21,344 bases of DNA, taken from assembly GCA_964404205.1 (NCBI GenBank), contig CAYOJD010000052.1, positions 1 through 21,344 of the forward strand, read 5' to 3'. Within the stretch, counting starts at the first letter, position 1; every line of letters starts with the position of its first letter. Below the pieces are notes generated by a model that was given only the letters and a program-made list of their open reading frames with translations, searched no databases and was not told the DNA's origin. Position numbers and translations under genes: made by a program. Positions 6,252 through 14,840 of this stretch are shown here, in pieces. The DNA is from CAZWBR01 sp964404205. Lineage in GTDB: Bacteria; Bacteroidota; Bacteroidia; Bacteroidales; Prolixibacteraceae.

Positions 6252-9157
6252 GGATGCGCTATACCCGACAGGAATGGCTCAAAAGTACCGCTGAGATGAA
6301 CGAGCTTTTTGCAGATATTCCCGAGGTATTGCTGACTACCAACGAAATTGCCGATAAAATTGAAAGCTATGATCTCGATGCCAAACCGATTATGCCCGAA
6401 TTTCCCATTCCGCCCGATTTTGGAAATATCGACCGCTACCGCGAAAAGTATGACGAGCGATCGCTTCTTGCAGAATTTGGCGAAAGATATTCGAATATAG
6501 GCACATACGAAAATGTATTGCGGGTGAAATTCGAATCGGATTATCTGCAGATGTTGGTCTACAAAGGTGCTGAAGAACGTTACGGCAACAATTTCACCGG
6601 CGAGATTAAAGAGCGTATCGATTTCGAATTGGATACCATCAAGACGATGGGCTTCCCCGGATATTTTCTTATCGTTCAGGATTTCATTGCAGCAGCACGC
6701 AGCATGGGCGTTATTGTTGGGCCGGGGCGCGGATCGGCTGCCGGTTCTGCGGTGGCTTACACTACCGGAATTACCAACGTTGACCCGATAAAATTCGATC
6801 TGCTTTTCGAAAGGTTCCTCAACCCCGAACGTATCTCGATGCCTGATATCGATATCGACTTCGATGACGACGGCCGCCAAAAAGTGCTCGACTGGGTAAA
6901 GGAAAAATATGGTCGTGAAAAAGTAGCCCATATTTGTACCTTTGGAACCATGGCTGCAAAACTGGCTATCCGCGATGTGGCACGTGTACTTAGGCTCCCG
7001 CTCCCTGAAGCCGATCGTTTGGCCAAGATGGTACCCGAAACACCCAAAATCACTCTTGAATCGGCATACAAGGAAAATCCTGACCTATTCATCGAAAAAA
7101 AGTCGACCAACCCGCTAATCGTAAAAACATTACAATTGGCCGAAACGCTTGAAGGATGCGTAAGACAATTTGGGGTTCATGCCTGCGGCGTGTTGATTGG
7201 CCGCGACTCGCTCGACAATCACATCCCACTGATGCCTACAAAAGACGAAGATCTGCTCACTACCCAATATGATGGCCATTTTGTGGAATCGATTGGATTG
7301 CTGAAGATGGACTTCCTTGGGTTGAAAACCCTGTCGATTATCAAAGAGTGTCTCGAAAACATCAAGCTTTCAAGAAAGATCAATATCGATATCGACAAAA
7401 TATCGCTCGACGATGAGGAGACCTTTAAACTCTTTAGTCGTGGTGATACAACCGCAATATTCCAGTTCGAATCGCCGGGCATGAAAAAATGGCTCAGGTT
7501 ATTACAGCCCAACCGTTTCGAAGATTTGGTGGCGATGAATGCCCTCTACCGTCCCGGGCCAATGGAATATATTCCCAACTATGTTGAACGGAAGCACGGT
7601 AAACAGGAGATAATCTACGACCATCCGATGATGCAATCGTATTTAAAAGATACATATGGGATTACCGTCTTTCAGGAGCAAGTTATGTTGCTCTCGCGGT
7701 CGCTGGCCCATTTTACCCGCGGCGATTCTGATACCCTTCGTAAAGCAATGGGTAAAAAGAACATCCAACTGATGGAGAAACTCAAAACCCAATTTATATC
7801 AGGGTGCAAAGCAAATCCAGAGTTTATGGAGGGATGCAAGGCCATCGGCAAAGAAGAAGGGCCGCTAATCGATAAGATATGGAAAGATTGGGAAGCATTT
7901 GCCTCTTATGCTTTTAACAAATCGCATTCGGTCTGCTATGCCTATGTAGCTTACCAAACCGGTTATTTGAAAGCCCATTATCCCGCCGAGTTTATGGCTG
8001 CCGTGTTAAGTTGTAACCTGTCGAATTCCGATAAAATCTCAATCTTCATGGACGAGTGTACTCAAATGGGATTAAAAGTTTTGGGACCAGATGTAAACGA
8101 ATCGCGCGATAAGTTCTTTGTAAACAAAAGCGGAGACCTTCGTTTCGGGATGGCTGCCATTAAAGGAGTCGGCGCAGGTGCCGTTGATGACATTGTCATC
8201 GAACGGGACAAAAAAGGGGAATTTAAGTCGGTTTTCGATTTTGTCGAACGTGTCAACCTTCAGTCTGTCAATAAGAAAAATATGGAAGCGCTGGCTATGG
8301 CCGGTGCATTCGATGGGTTTGGGGCTTTCCACCGGGCACAGTATTTTGCCGATAACGGCGAAGGGGTCACCTTTATTGAAGCATTGATGCGCTACGGCAA
8401 CCGTATTCAGGCTGAAAAGGCGACTTCGATGGCTACCCTTTTTGGTGGCGGAATGGGGGTCGAGATCAAGCTGCCCGCCATTCCCAAAGTAGAGGAGTGG
8501 CCCCGAATTGTTATGCTCGATAAAGAAAAAAGCCTGATAGGAATTTACCTCTCAGCCCATCCACTCGACGATTACAAAATAGAAATCAATAGTTTATGTA
8601 CAAAAGATGTTGTTTTGGCCGATTTAAATGAAAACATCAGGCGCTACACCAACCGTGATTTGACTTTTGCCGGCATTGTTACTGAAGCATCCGAAGGCAC
8701 TTCAAAGAACGGCAAACCTTACGCGGTAATGGTGCTCACCGATTTTAACGGCTCGTACAAGATGATGTTTTTTGGCAACGATTTTATTAGCTATGCCAAG
8801 TACTGTCGTAAAGGGCTCTTCCTGATGGTTAAAGGCAGGGTAATGGAAAAGTGGAGAGGAAGTGACGAACTTGAATTTAAGCCATCAAAAATTGAGTTGC
8901 TTCAGGAGGTAGCCGAACATGCCGAACATGCTTCGATCGAAATTCATACCGATCTACTCTCAGGCGAATTAATTGAAGAACTCGACAAAGCAATGGCCAA
9001 AACACAGGGGCGCACCAATGTGAAGTTTGTCATCTTCGACCCGATAACAAACATCCGGTTGAAACTTTTTAGCCGGAACAGGCGTATCCTGATAACCAGC
9101 GAATTAAAAACATACCTGCAAAATCATTCCAATATAGCCTCGATAAGTATTAATTAA
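6252..9157 (+). CDS. dnaE: DNA polymerase III subunit alpha, polymerase core to C-terminus
   Basis: This is the remaining ~968 residues of the replicative polymerase, numbered here as in the repaired protein. GPGRGSAAGS lies at about 400. The acidic catalytic pair is in MPDIDIDF (442-449), and the third catalytic Asp is in LLKMDFLGL (D599). YRPGPMEY and FQEQVMLLSRSLAHFTRGDSD mark the fingers, followed by the AFNKSH and AYVAYQTGYLKAHYPAEF region. SMATLFGG (971-978) fits an internal beta-clamp-binding motif of the QxxLF type. An OB-fold (LTFAGIVTEASEG, about 1060) follows, and then a C-terminal tail likely contacting tau. No stop or frameshift is seen other than the N gap. The ATG at 6254 is only the first Met after the gap, not a true start. 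trxA follows with its own promoter-like element. Confidence 0.95.
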
Positions 9158-9161
9158 TTTA

Positions 9162-9169
9162 TATTTTTG
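9162..9169 (+). promoter_or_regulatory. Candidate -7 promoter element for trxA
   Basis: TATTTTTG fits TAnnTTTG exactly and lies 46 bases before the trxA ATG. No clear -33 TTTG is seen about 20 bases upstream, inside the end of dnaE. Confidence 0.4.
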
Positions 9170-9215
9170 TAGCTCGAAACAACCGACATTTATAAACATT
9201 AAAAAAATATTAATC

Positions 9216-9533
9216 ATGACTATTGAAGTTACAGATGCAAATTTTGAAGAAGTTGTCCTTCAATCGGATAAACCGGTTTTGGTTGATTTCTGGGCAGAAT
9301 GGTGCGGTCCGTGCCGTATGATTGGCCCACTTGTTTCGGAACTCTCGGATGATTACAAAGATCGTGCTGTTATAGCCAAAATGGATGTTGACAGTAATCC
9401 CGGAACAGCAGCCAAATTTGGAATTCGCAATATACCGACTATTCTTTTCTTTAAAGGCGGTGAAATTGCCGACAAACAGGTTGGTGCAGTGCCGAAAACC
9501 ATTCTTGCTTCAAAAATTGATGCTCTTTTGTAG
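9216..9533 (+). CDS. trxA: Thioredoxin
   Basis: Thioredoxin is the small cytosolic dithiol reductant kept reduced by thioredoxin reductase. It serves ribonucleotide reductase, peroxiredoxins and methionine sulfoxide reductases. At 105 residues the length is canonical. The active site WCGPC is at residues 29-33 (Cys30, Cys33), the buried Asp is at 24 (VDFWAEW), and the cis-proline is Pro74 in NIPT. FFKGGE and VGAVPK complete the fold. There is no signal peptide, so it acts in the cytoplasm. A strong terminator follows immediately. Its position after dnaE is separated by 58 bases and a promoter-like element, so it is probably an independent transcript. Confidence 0.95.
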   Translation: MTIEVTDANFEEVVLQSDKPVLVDFWAEWCGPCRMIGPLVSELSDDYKDRAVIAKMDVDSNPGTAAKFGIRNIPTILFFKGGEIADKQVGAVPKTILASKIDALL

Positions 9534-9554
9534 TTCATTCAAAACAAATTATAG

Positions 9555-9586
9555 AAAAGGTCCGGAACTCCGGGCCTTTTTTGTTT
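9555..9586. terminator. Bidirectional terminator between trxA and the EEP hydrolase gene
   Basis: AAAAGG.CCGG pairs with CCGG.CCTTTT around the loop AACT, with one internal mismatch, followed by TTTTTTG. An A run on the left lets it work for the converging minus-strand gene as well. Confidence 0.8.
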
Positions 9587-9618
9587 TCGGAATGGATGTG
9601 CCATAACATTAACCAGAT

Positions 9619-10686
9619 TTATGGCTCGATAAGTGTACAGGAGATAGGGAAATGGTCGGAATATTTCACCTTGTAGCGCTTATAATTAACCGCTTCATAC
9701 CTTTTATCGTGCAAAATATAGTCTATCCGCAGGGATGGGATAATGCCGTTGTAACTGCTTGATATTCCGAAACCCGATTCGGCAAATGCATCTTTTAATC
9801 CCTGACTTACAGTCGAATAGACATACGAAACAGGCGTATCGTTGAAATCTCCGCAAACAATCACCGGATATTTTGATTGCCTGATATGCGCTGCCACTTT
9901 TCGTGCCTGTTCGGCCCTGATCCTGTAGGCACGTCTCAGTTTCAAACCCAGCTCTTTTGCTTCGCCAATTTGCTTTCGCGAAAGTTCATCCTGCTCCGAA
10001 TCAATCAGTGAATATTTTCCCGGCGCTATCATATTCGACTGGAAATGACAGTTATAAACCCGAATAATTTTACCATTTCCCATTTTGATATCGGAAAAAA
10101 GGACCATATTCGAACTGTTGCGAAACCGGATCTCGCCCAGGTTGATAATCGGATATTTGGAAAAAGTGACTGGCCCGGAAAAAGAAGAGCCGTGTGCCAA
10201 CTGGTAAGAATTGATATTGGGCAACGCCGTTTTGATGGCTGCCGGACTGAGCCGTCCCTTTTGCGAAAGATTGGCTTCCTGCAAACAGATAATATCGGCA
10301 TTGCTCTTCTTCAGAAAATCAAGCACCAGCAACGGCTCATCCTTTTTCTTACGCGAATCGGCCTTAAAATTCTGCACATTGTAACTGATTACTTTAATCC
10401 CTTTTGCTTCATCATGATTGTGGGGAAAGAGACTCAATACCGTTATCAGATGATTAAACCCTAACAATATGGCAACCAGTGGAATTACGATTTTTTTCGA
10501 ACGGACAATCGCCAGTAGTACCAACAGAATAACATTGAGCAACAACAGAAAGGGATAAGCAAGTCCGAAAAAAGCCAACGGCCAGAACTTGTCGGGGGGC
10601 ACAATTGGAGCAAGATAAGCAAGCGCCAGCACCAATGCTGCCGCAATACTGATGATCATCCCAAACTTCGACAAAAAGTTCTTCAC
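9619..10686 (-). CDS. Membrane-anchored endonuclease/exonuclease/phosphatase-family protein
   Basis: The 355-residue protein has three predicted membrane segments in its first ~95 residues (about 8-27, 37-60, 67-87) followed by an EEP-fold hydrolase domain. Metal and catalytic motifs are all visible: VISYNVQNF (Asn), ICLQE (Glu), CGDFND (Asp/Asn), RIDYIL (Asp) and YSDHFPI (Asp-His). The domain should therefore be active. The EEP fold cleaves phosphodiesters in nucleic acids, inositol phosphates or lipids, so the substrate cannot be named. The hydrolase domain probably faces the periplasm or is held at the inner membrane. It is last in the mutL-rhomboid cluster, 2 bases after rhomboid B, so it is co-transcribed. 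Confidence 0.85.
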   Translation of the reverse strand: MKNFLSKFGMIISIAAALVLALAYLAPIVPPDKFWPLAFFGLAYPFLLLLNVILLVLLAIVRSKKIVIPLVAILLGFNHLITVLSLFPHNHDEAKGIKVISYNVQNFKADSRKKKDEPLLVLDFLKKSNADIICLQEANLSQKGRLSPAAIKTALPNINSYQLAHGSSFSGPVTFSKYPIINLGEIRFRNSSNMVLFSDIKMGNGKIIRVYNCHFQSNMIAPGKYSLIDSEQDELSRKQIGEAKELGLKLRRAYRIRAEQARKVAAHIRQSKYPVIVCGDFNDTPVSYVYSTVSQGLKDAFAESGFGISSSYNGIIPSLRIDYILHDKRYEAVNYKRYKVKYSDHFPISCTLIEP

Positions 10687-10688
10687 CG

Positions 10689-11573
10689 TTAATTCTTTTT
10701 ACCCACTTTGAACAACATCTCCTTTTCTTCGGCAGTGAGGCTGTCGTATCCCGATTGGCTGATCTTATCTAAAATCCGGTTAATCTCCTCCTGCTGAACC
10801 GTCTTCGCACGGTTATAACCATAATCCAGATTTGGGGCACTGTTGTATTTCACCTTCAGGTTTCGGCGTTTGCCCCGCTTCCAGACAAAAATTTTATCGA
10901 CAATACGATTGAACCCTGCAGAGATATCGCGGCCGGCCATCAGTTGCGACATATAAATCCAACCCCACAAAGCTCCGCCCAAATGGGCAAAATTGCCACC
11001 TGCATTATCGCCTGAAAGACCAATGATATAGATGATTACCGACACAACAGCTATCCATTTAATTTTAACCGGCCCAATAAAAATCAAATGAATCAGGTGA
11101 TTCGGAACATAAACCGAAATAGCTATCACAATGGCAATTACCGACGCCGAAGCCCCAAGCAATTGTGCTGTTTCAAGCGAATCGCGAAACAACGGGAAGA
11201 AATTGTAGGCCAGCATAAAAAATAGTCCGCCAAAAAAGCCGCCAATCAGGTAAAGGCTTAGCAACCTTCGCGGAGGGTTATATTCCAGGAAAATCTTGCC
11301 AAACCAATAGAGCCACAACACATTGGCCAAAATATGCAAGAAGCTGAAATGAAGAAACATGTAGGTGAAGATGGTCCATGGCCGGGTAATAAAGAGGTCG
11401 AACGATGCCGGCAACGAAAGCCATCCGAGCAGTGGAAGCGTATCGTAACCACTTAGTTTATACACTACAAAAACAATTCTTACCAGCAACCAAACTGCAA
11501 CATTGATGTGAATCAGTTTAGTCAGGTACGAACCGTTCCGAAAAGAGAGCCTTATTTCGTCGACGATACTCAT
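10689..11573 (-). CDS. Rhomboid family intramembrane serine protease B, with C-terminal cytosolic tail
   Basis: The 294-residue protein has about six hydrophobic segments (20-215) and then a soluble basic tail. Rhomboid marks are HFSFLHILAN (H75, H80, N84), the serine motif GASAS (Ser142) and NFAHLGG (His197). The usual GxSG is changed to GASA, but the nucleophile and the histidine are kept, so activity is plausible. The tail (about 255-292), with RILDKISQSGYDSLTAEEKE, matches the small C-terminal domain (DUF6576) seen on Bacteroidota rhomboids. It lies 1 base after rhomboid A and 2 bases before the EEP gene. It cleaves single-pass membrane proteins; the substrates are unknown. Confidence 0.88.
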   Translation of the reverse strand: MSIVDEIRLSFRNGSYLTKLIHINVAVWLLVRIVFVVYKLSGYDTLPLLGWLSLPASFDLFITRPWTIFTYMFLHFSFLHILANVLWLYWFGKIFLEYNPPRRLLSLYLIGGFFGGLFFMLAYNFFPLFRDSLETAQLLGASASVIAIVIAISVYVPNHLIHLIFIGPVKIKWIAVVSVIIYIIGLSGDNAGGNFAHLGGALWGWIYMSQLMAGRDISAGFNRIVDKIFVWKRGKRRNLKVKYNSAPNLDYGYNRAKTVQQEEINRILDKISQSGYDSLTAEEKEMLFKVGKKN

Positions 11574-11574
11574 T

Positions 11575-12393
11575 TTAATAAAAGCTCCTTGTTGTTTTGT
11601 TCCAATATTTTATCAGGAAAAAGCCAAACACCATACCGCCCAGATGGGCAAAATGGGCCACATTACTGTCTGATTGGGTGATACCCAGATAGAGTTCAAT
11701 CAACCCGTAGCCAATTACAAAATATTTGGCTTTGATAGGAATCGGAGGAAAAAGCAACATCAGTTCAGTATTGGGGAAAAGCATCCCGAAAGCCAGCAGT
11801 ACACCAAAAACAGCTCCCGAGGCACCAACAGTAGGAACGTTGATTCGTTCGGCAACAATTCTTTGCATAATATCGGACGCCTGTTGGATGTAAGCCGGGC
11901 TATTAGGCGCTTCGTACCATCCATTGATAAAATCGTTCACCCAGCTGGCGGGGTTCTTGATATTGGCCTTGACAAAACTGGCCATCAAATCGGGCGATGG
12001 CGTATTAATAAAGGCTGAAACCGATTTCTGCATCGACGATATTTCGAGGTAATTGACAAAAAGATGCAACGCGGCAGCGCCCAGTCCGGTGACGAAGAAA
12101 TAGAAGAGAAACCGTTTAGGCCCCCAAACCATTTCAAGCACCTTGCCGAACATATAAAGGGCAAACATATTAAATAACAAATGGGTAAAACCACCATGCA
12201 TGAACATGTGGGTCAACAACTGGTAAGGTTCGAAGTTGGGCGAACCTGGATAGTAAAGCCCAAGTTTGGAAGTTAAATCGATGCCGATACGGCCCAATGC
12301 CCATGTAGCCACCAGCATCACTACATTAATCATAATCAGATTCTTGACCACAGGTGGCATCGAAAACAATGAGTTGGGACGATAAGGTATCAT
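11575..12393 (-). CDS. Rhomboid family intramembrane serine protease A
   Basis: This 272-residue rhomboid has canonical active-site features: HGGFTHLLFN (H66, H71, N75) in the second core helix, GASG with Ser192, and AHFAHLGG with His250. Between the third and fourth core helices is an unusually long soluble insertion (about 115-183) containing several Pro, Asn and Trp residues, which could gate substrates or face the periplasm. It shares the rhomboid fold with its downstream neighbour but keeps the classical GxSG and lacks the C-terminal tail. It lies 55 bases after mutL on the same strand. Substrates in Bacteroidota are not established. Confidence 0.9.
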   Translation of the reverse strand: MIPYRPNSLFSMPPVVKNLIMINVVMLVATWALGRIGIDLTSKLGLYYPGSPNFEPYQLLTHMFMHGGFTHLLFNMFALYMFGKVLEMVWGPKRFLFYFFVTGLGAAALHLFVNYLEISSMQKSVSAFINTPSPDLMASFVKANIKNPASWVNDFINGWYEAPNSPAYIQQASDIMQRIVAERINVPTVGASGAVFGVLLAFGMLFPNTELMLLFPPIPIKAKYFVIGYGLIELYLGITQSDSNVAHFAHLGGMVFGFFLIKYWNKTTRSFY

Positions 12394-12448
12394 AATTGAA
12401 AATTGTAGTGACTGATTGCAAAAATAGGGATTCAGCGGAGATTCGCCA

Positions 12449-14311
12449 CTATTTTATCAGTTTTTCCAAATCCTGCAACGCAATTATCGAAACTATTTTT
12501 TTGCCGGAAGGCGAGAAATTGGGCATCTGGCAGGCGAACAAATTATTGAACAGAGATGATATTTCATCTGGCTTTAGTGCAATACCATAATCGATTGCCG
12601 AAGTCTGGGCTAAAATTGCGGCCAGATGTTCGCGCATCTCGTCAACCACATCTACTGGTCTCGACTTGAATGCTTCCAGCAGTTTTTCGACCAGATTCCG
12701 CCCGTTGAGATGACTTAACGGTCCCGGAATACCCTCAATAAAGAAGATATTGGCACTGCTCTGCCTGATTTCAAACCCGAATTGTTTCAAATCGCTGTTG
12801 ATAGCCTGTAAAACTTCGGCATCGGCAGCATTTAGCTCAAGTTCCTCGGGAAAGAGCACCCGCTGACTGATGGTGACGCTCGAGTCAAGAATTTGCATAA
12901 AATGCTCGAAAAGAATCCGTTCGTGCGCACGCCGCTGATCTATCAACATCAATCCCGATTTAACGGGCGTGATAATGTAGCGATTTTTCAGTTGCAGAAA
13001 ATTATATGGTTCAACCTGATGGCCATTTTCGTGTGTTATCGTTTGCTGAACGGCCTCATCGGGCTCTTCCCAGTTGTCCGTTTCGCGAAAATCGGGAGAC
13101 AGCCGAGGCTGCTCCAACCCAAGGTACAACTTCTCCCAGTGGTTCTGGTTTGCACTCTCCCTTGGCGAATTGTACGATTGGGCAAAACCATCCGGAATCT
13201 GGTCGAAAGGATTATAGGCCGGATTGATACGGACTTCCGGTTGCAGAACATCATCATGGGTCACCGGAGCCAGCGGAATATCAATGGCTCCGGTCTGATC
13301 GAAATCAATCGAAGGCATCAAATTGAATTTTCCTATCGATTCGCGCAACGCTGCCATAATAATCTGCCAGGCAGCCCGTTCGTCTTCAAACTTGATTTCA
13401 GTTTTGGTAGGATGAATATTGATATCGATAGTCGAAGGGTCGACCTCAAAATAGAGAAAATAAGAAGGGAATGTTTCGGGGGGCAAGATGCGTTCGTAGG
13501 CTTGGATCACCGCTTTATGAAAAAAGGGATGCTTCATAAATCGATTGTTCACGAAGAAAAACTGCTCTCCGGGCATCTTTCGCGCAAACCGCGGCTGACC
13601 GATAAAACCCGATATATTGATAACTGATGTTTCGGTCTGGACCGGAATAAGGCTTTGATTGATGGCTTTCCCAAAAAGGCTTACAATGCGTTTGCGGCGA
13701 CTTTCAGATGGCAACTCGTAAATGGGCGAGCCGTTGTGAAAAAGCGAAATGGCCAACTCAGGATTGGCCAGCGCCACACGTTGTATTTCGGTAATAATGT
13801 GTTTAAGTTCAGTGCTGTTCGATTTCAGAAATTTACGGCGTGCCGGAACATTGAAAAACAAATTCTTTACCAGAAAATTGCATCCCTCAGGACAACTGTC
13901 GGGTTGCTGTTTTTGGAAAACGGCACCCAGAATATGAATATAACTTCCCAGTTCTTCGCCCCGTTTGCGGGTGCGCAACTCCACATCGGCTATCGAGGCT
14001 ATCGAAGCGAGTGCTTCGCCACGAAACCCCATGGTACGAATGGCAAACAAATCATTGGCTTCCCTGATTTTAGACGTAGCATGGCGTTCGAACGACATCC
14101 GGGCATCGGTGGGCGACATTCCGCTTCCGTTGTCGATAACCTGAACCAGTGTCCGGCCGGCATCCTTAAGATTTACAGTGATCTCAGTAGCACCTGCATC
14201 GATGGCATTCTCGACAAGCTCTTTCACAACCGAGGCTGGCCGCTGAATCACTTCGCCGGCAGCAATCTGGTTGGCAACCGAATCGGGCAACAATTGGATT
14301 ATATCGGCCAC
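12449..14311 (-). CDS. mutL: DNA mismatch repair protein MutL
   Basis: MutL links MutS mismatch recognition to strand removal. The N-terminal GHKL ATPase is intact: E31 and N35 in KELVENAIDAG, DNGSGM (60-65), ATSKI (78-82) and GFRGEA (95-100), followed by the transducer domain to about 335. A variable linker precedes the C-terminal dimerisation domain (about 430-620). There the endonuclease motif appears as DQRRAHERILFE (458-469): D458, E464 and E469 are kept, but the second and third motif positions after D-Q are Arg. The usual ACK/ACR site reads AQTSAIDYG, and CPHGRP reads FSPSGKK (599-605), so the cysteine and histidine metal ligands are missing. Nicking activity is therefore doubtful. The length of 620 is normal. 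It is preceded 15 bases upstream by a small membrane protein gene. Confidence 0.95.
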   Translation of the reverse strand: MADIIQLLPDSVANQIAAGEVIQRPASVVKELVENAIDAGATEITVNLKDAGRTLVQVIDNGSGMSPTDARMSFERHATSKIREANDLFAIRTMGFRGEALASIASIADVELRTRKRGEELGSYIHILGAVFQKQQPDSCPEGCNFLVKNLFFNVPARRKFLKSNSTELKHIITEIQRVALANPELAISLFHNGSPIYELPSESRRKRIVSLFGKAINQSLIPVQTETSVINISGFIGQPRFARKMPGEQFFFVNNRFMKHPFFHKAVIQAYERILPPETFPSYFLYFEVDPSTIDINIHPTKTEIKFEDERAAWQIIMAALRESIGKFNLMPSIDFDQTGAIDIPLAPVTHDDVLQPEVRINPAYNPFDQIPDGFAQSYNSPRESANQNHWEKLYLGLEQPRLSPDFRETDNWEEPDEAVQQTITHENGHQVEPYNFLQLKNRYIITPVKSGLMLIDQRRAHERILFEHFMQILDSSVTISQRVLFPEELELNAADAEVLQAINSDLKQFGFEIRQSSANIFFIEGIPGPLSHLNGRNLVEKLLEAFKSRPVDVVDEMREHLAAILAQTSAIDYGIALKPDEISSLFNNLFACQMPNFSPSGKKIVSIIALQDLEKLIK

Positions 14312-14326
14312 GCTCTATCTTACTGT

Positions 14327-14626
14327 TTATCGGAAGAAAATCATGTATCCCAGCATCGACAGGATAAAAACAAAGAGGATGATTTTCACCGTGCGGTTAT
14401 TTTCACTCCCTTTACCCAGTGCCACCGACTTGCGATGAGCCCTGAAAGAACCCTTTATCGCACTGCGGTAACTCGAAGGATCTTTGGCTATCTGCTCCAT
14501 CTCTAACTCATGCCTGATACGTTGCTCACGTTCATCGCGGCGTTCCTGTTCCGGGTCGTAATACCGGTAGGGGATCGAAAACTGACGAATCGGTTTTTTA
14601 TTGAACCGTATGAAACTTAGTGCCAT
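14327..14626 (-). CDS. Small single-pass membrane protein, first gene of the mutL cluster
   Basis: The 99-residue protein is unnamed to me. It has a basic N-terminal 25 residues with aromatic SIPYRYYDPEQE, a highly charged helical middle (about 25-50, rich in Glu and Arg), and one C-terminal transmembrane helix (about 80-98). It looks like a tail-anchored protein with its N-terminus in the cytoplasm. The start is supported by an unusually good ribosome-binding site, AAGGAGA, four bases before ATG, in a genome where most genes lack one. It leads the run that contains mutL, two rhomboids and the EEP protein, so a role at the membrane or in rhomboid function is possible but unproven. Confidence 0.75.
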   Translation of the reverse strand: MALSFIRFNKKPIRQFSIPYRYYDPEQERRDEREQRIRHELEMEQIAKDPSSYRSAIKGSFRAHRKSVALGKGSENNRTVKIILFVFILSMLGYMIFFR

Positions 14627-14630
14627 TTCT

Positions 14631-14637
14631 TCTCCTT
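14631..14637 (-). promoter_or_regulatory. Strong Shine-Dalgarno site before the small membrane protein
   Basis: The minus strand reads AAGGAGA, four bases before the ATG at 14626. Most other genes in the window have no comparable site, and this one fixes the start of the 99-residue protein. Confidence 0.6.
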
Positions 14638-14654
14638 TTGATTTTGACTGGCCA

Positions 14655-14687
14655 CAAATATAATGCTAATTTCTTGCTTCAGCCCAA
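14655..14687 (-). promoter_or_regulatory. Candidate promoter of the mutL-rhomboid cluster
   Basis: The minus strand has TATATTTG (14655-14662) matching TAnnTTTG, with a TTG (14685-14687) 22 bases upstream, slightly longer than usual spacing. It lies 28 bases before the first gene of the cluster. Confidence 0.45.
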
Positions 14688-14795
14688 GGCTTCACAAATT
14701 CGACAAACAGTTTTCGGCAAAACAAAACGAACAAAAAAACACACTTATTCAATTGATTACTTGACCATAACCACAAATGATATAAAAAAATAGTT

Positions 14796-14803
14796 TATCT
14801 TTA
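14796..14803 (+). promoter_or_regulatory. Weak -7-like element before comM
   Basis: TATCTTTA is one base off TAnnTTTG and lies 37 bases before the comM ATG. No -33 TTTG is seen at the right distance. Confidence 0.25.
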
Positions 14804-14840
14804 TTGAAAACAGTACCAACTCCTGATTAAACCGCATGTT

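Noticed and set aside
6158..6931. 257-codon frame on the minus strand opposite dnaE, running through the N gap
   Set aside because: It crosses the spurious Ns and is antisense to the conserved polymerase core; composition and content give no support.
8912..8929. Tandem 9-base repeat GCCGAACAT x2
   Set aside because: It only encodes AEHAEH inside dnaE. Two copies are too few to be a meaningful repeat.
5497..9157. dnaE split into two genes (split DnaE or intein-type arrangement)
   Set aside because: The break coincides exactly with Ns and a 9-base duplicate, and no intein motifs are present. Collapsing restores a normal polymerase.
13655..14506. Long open frame of 283 codons on the plus strand opposite mutL
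   Set aside because: It lies wholly antisense to a well-supported mutL and the small protein gene, has no recognisable family features, and is a by-product of mutL codon use.
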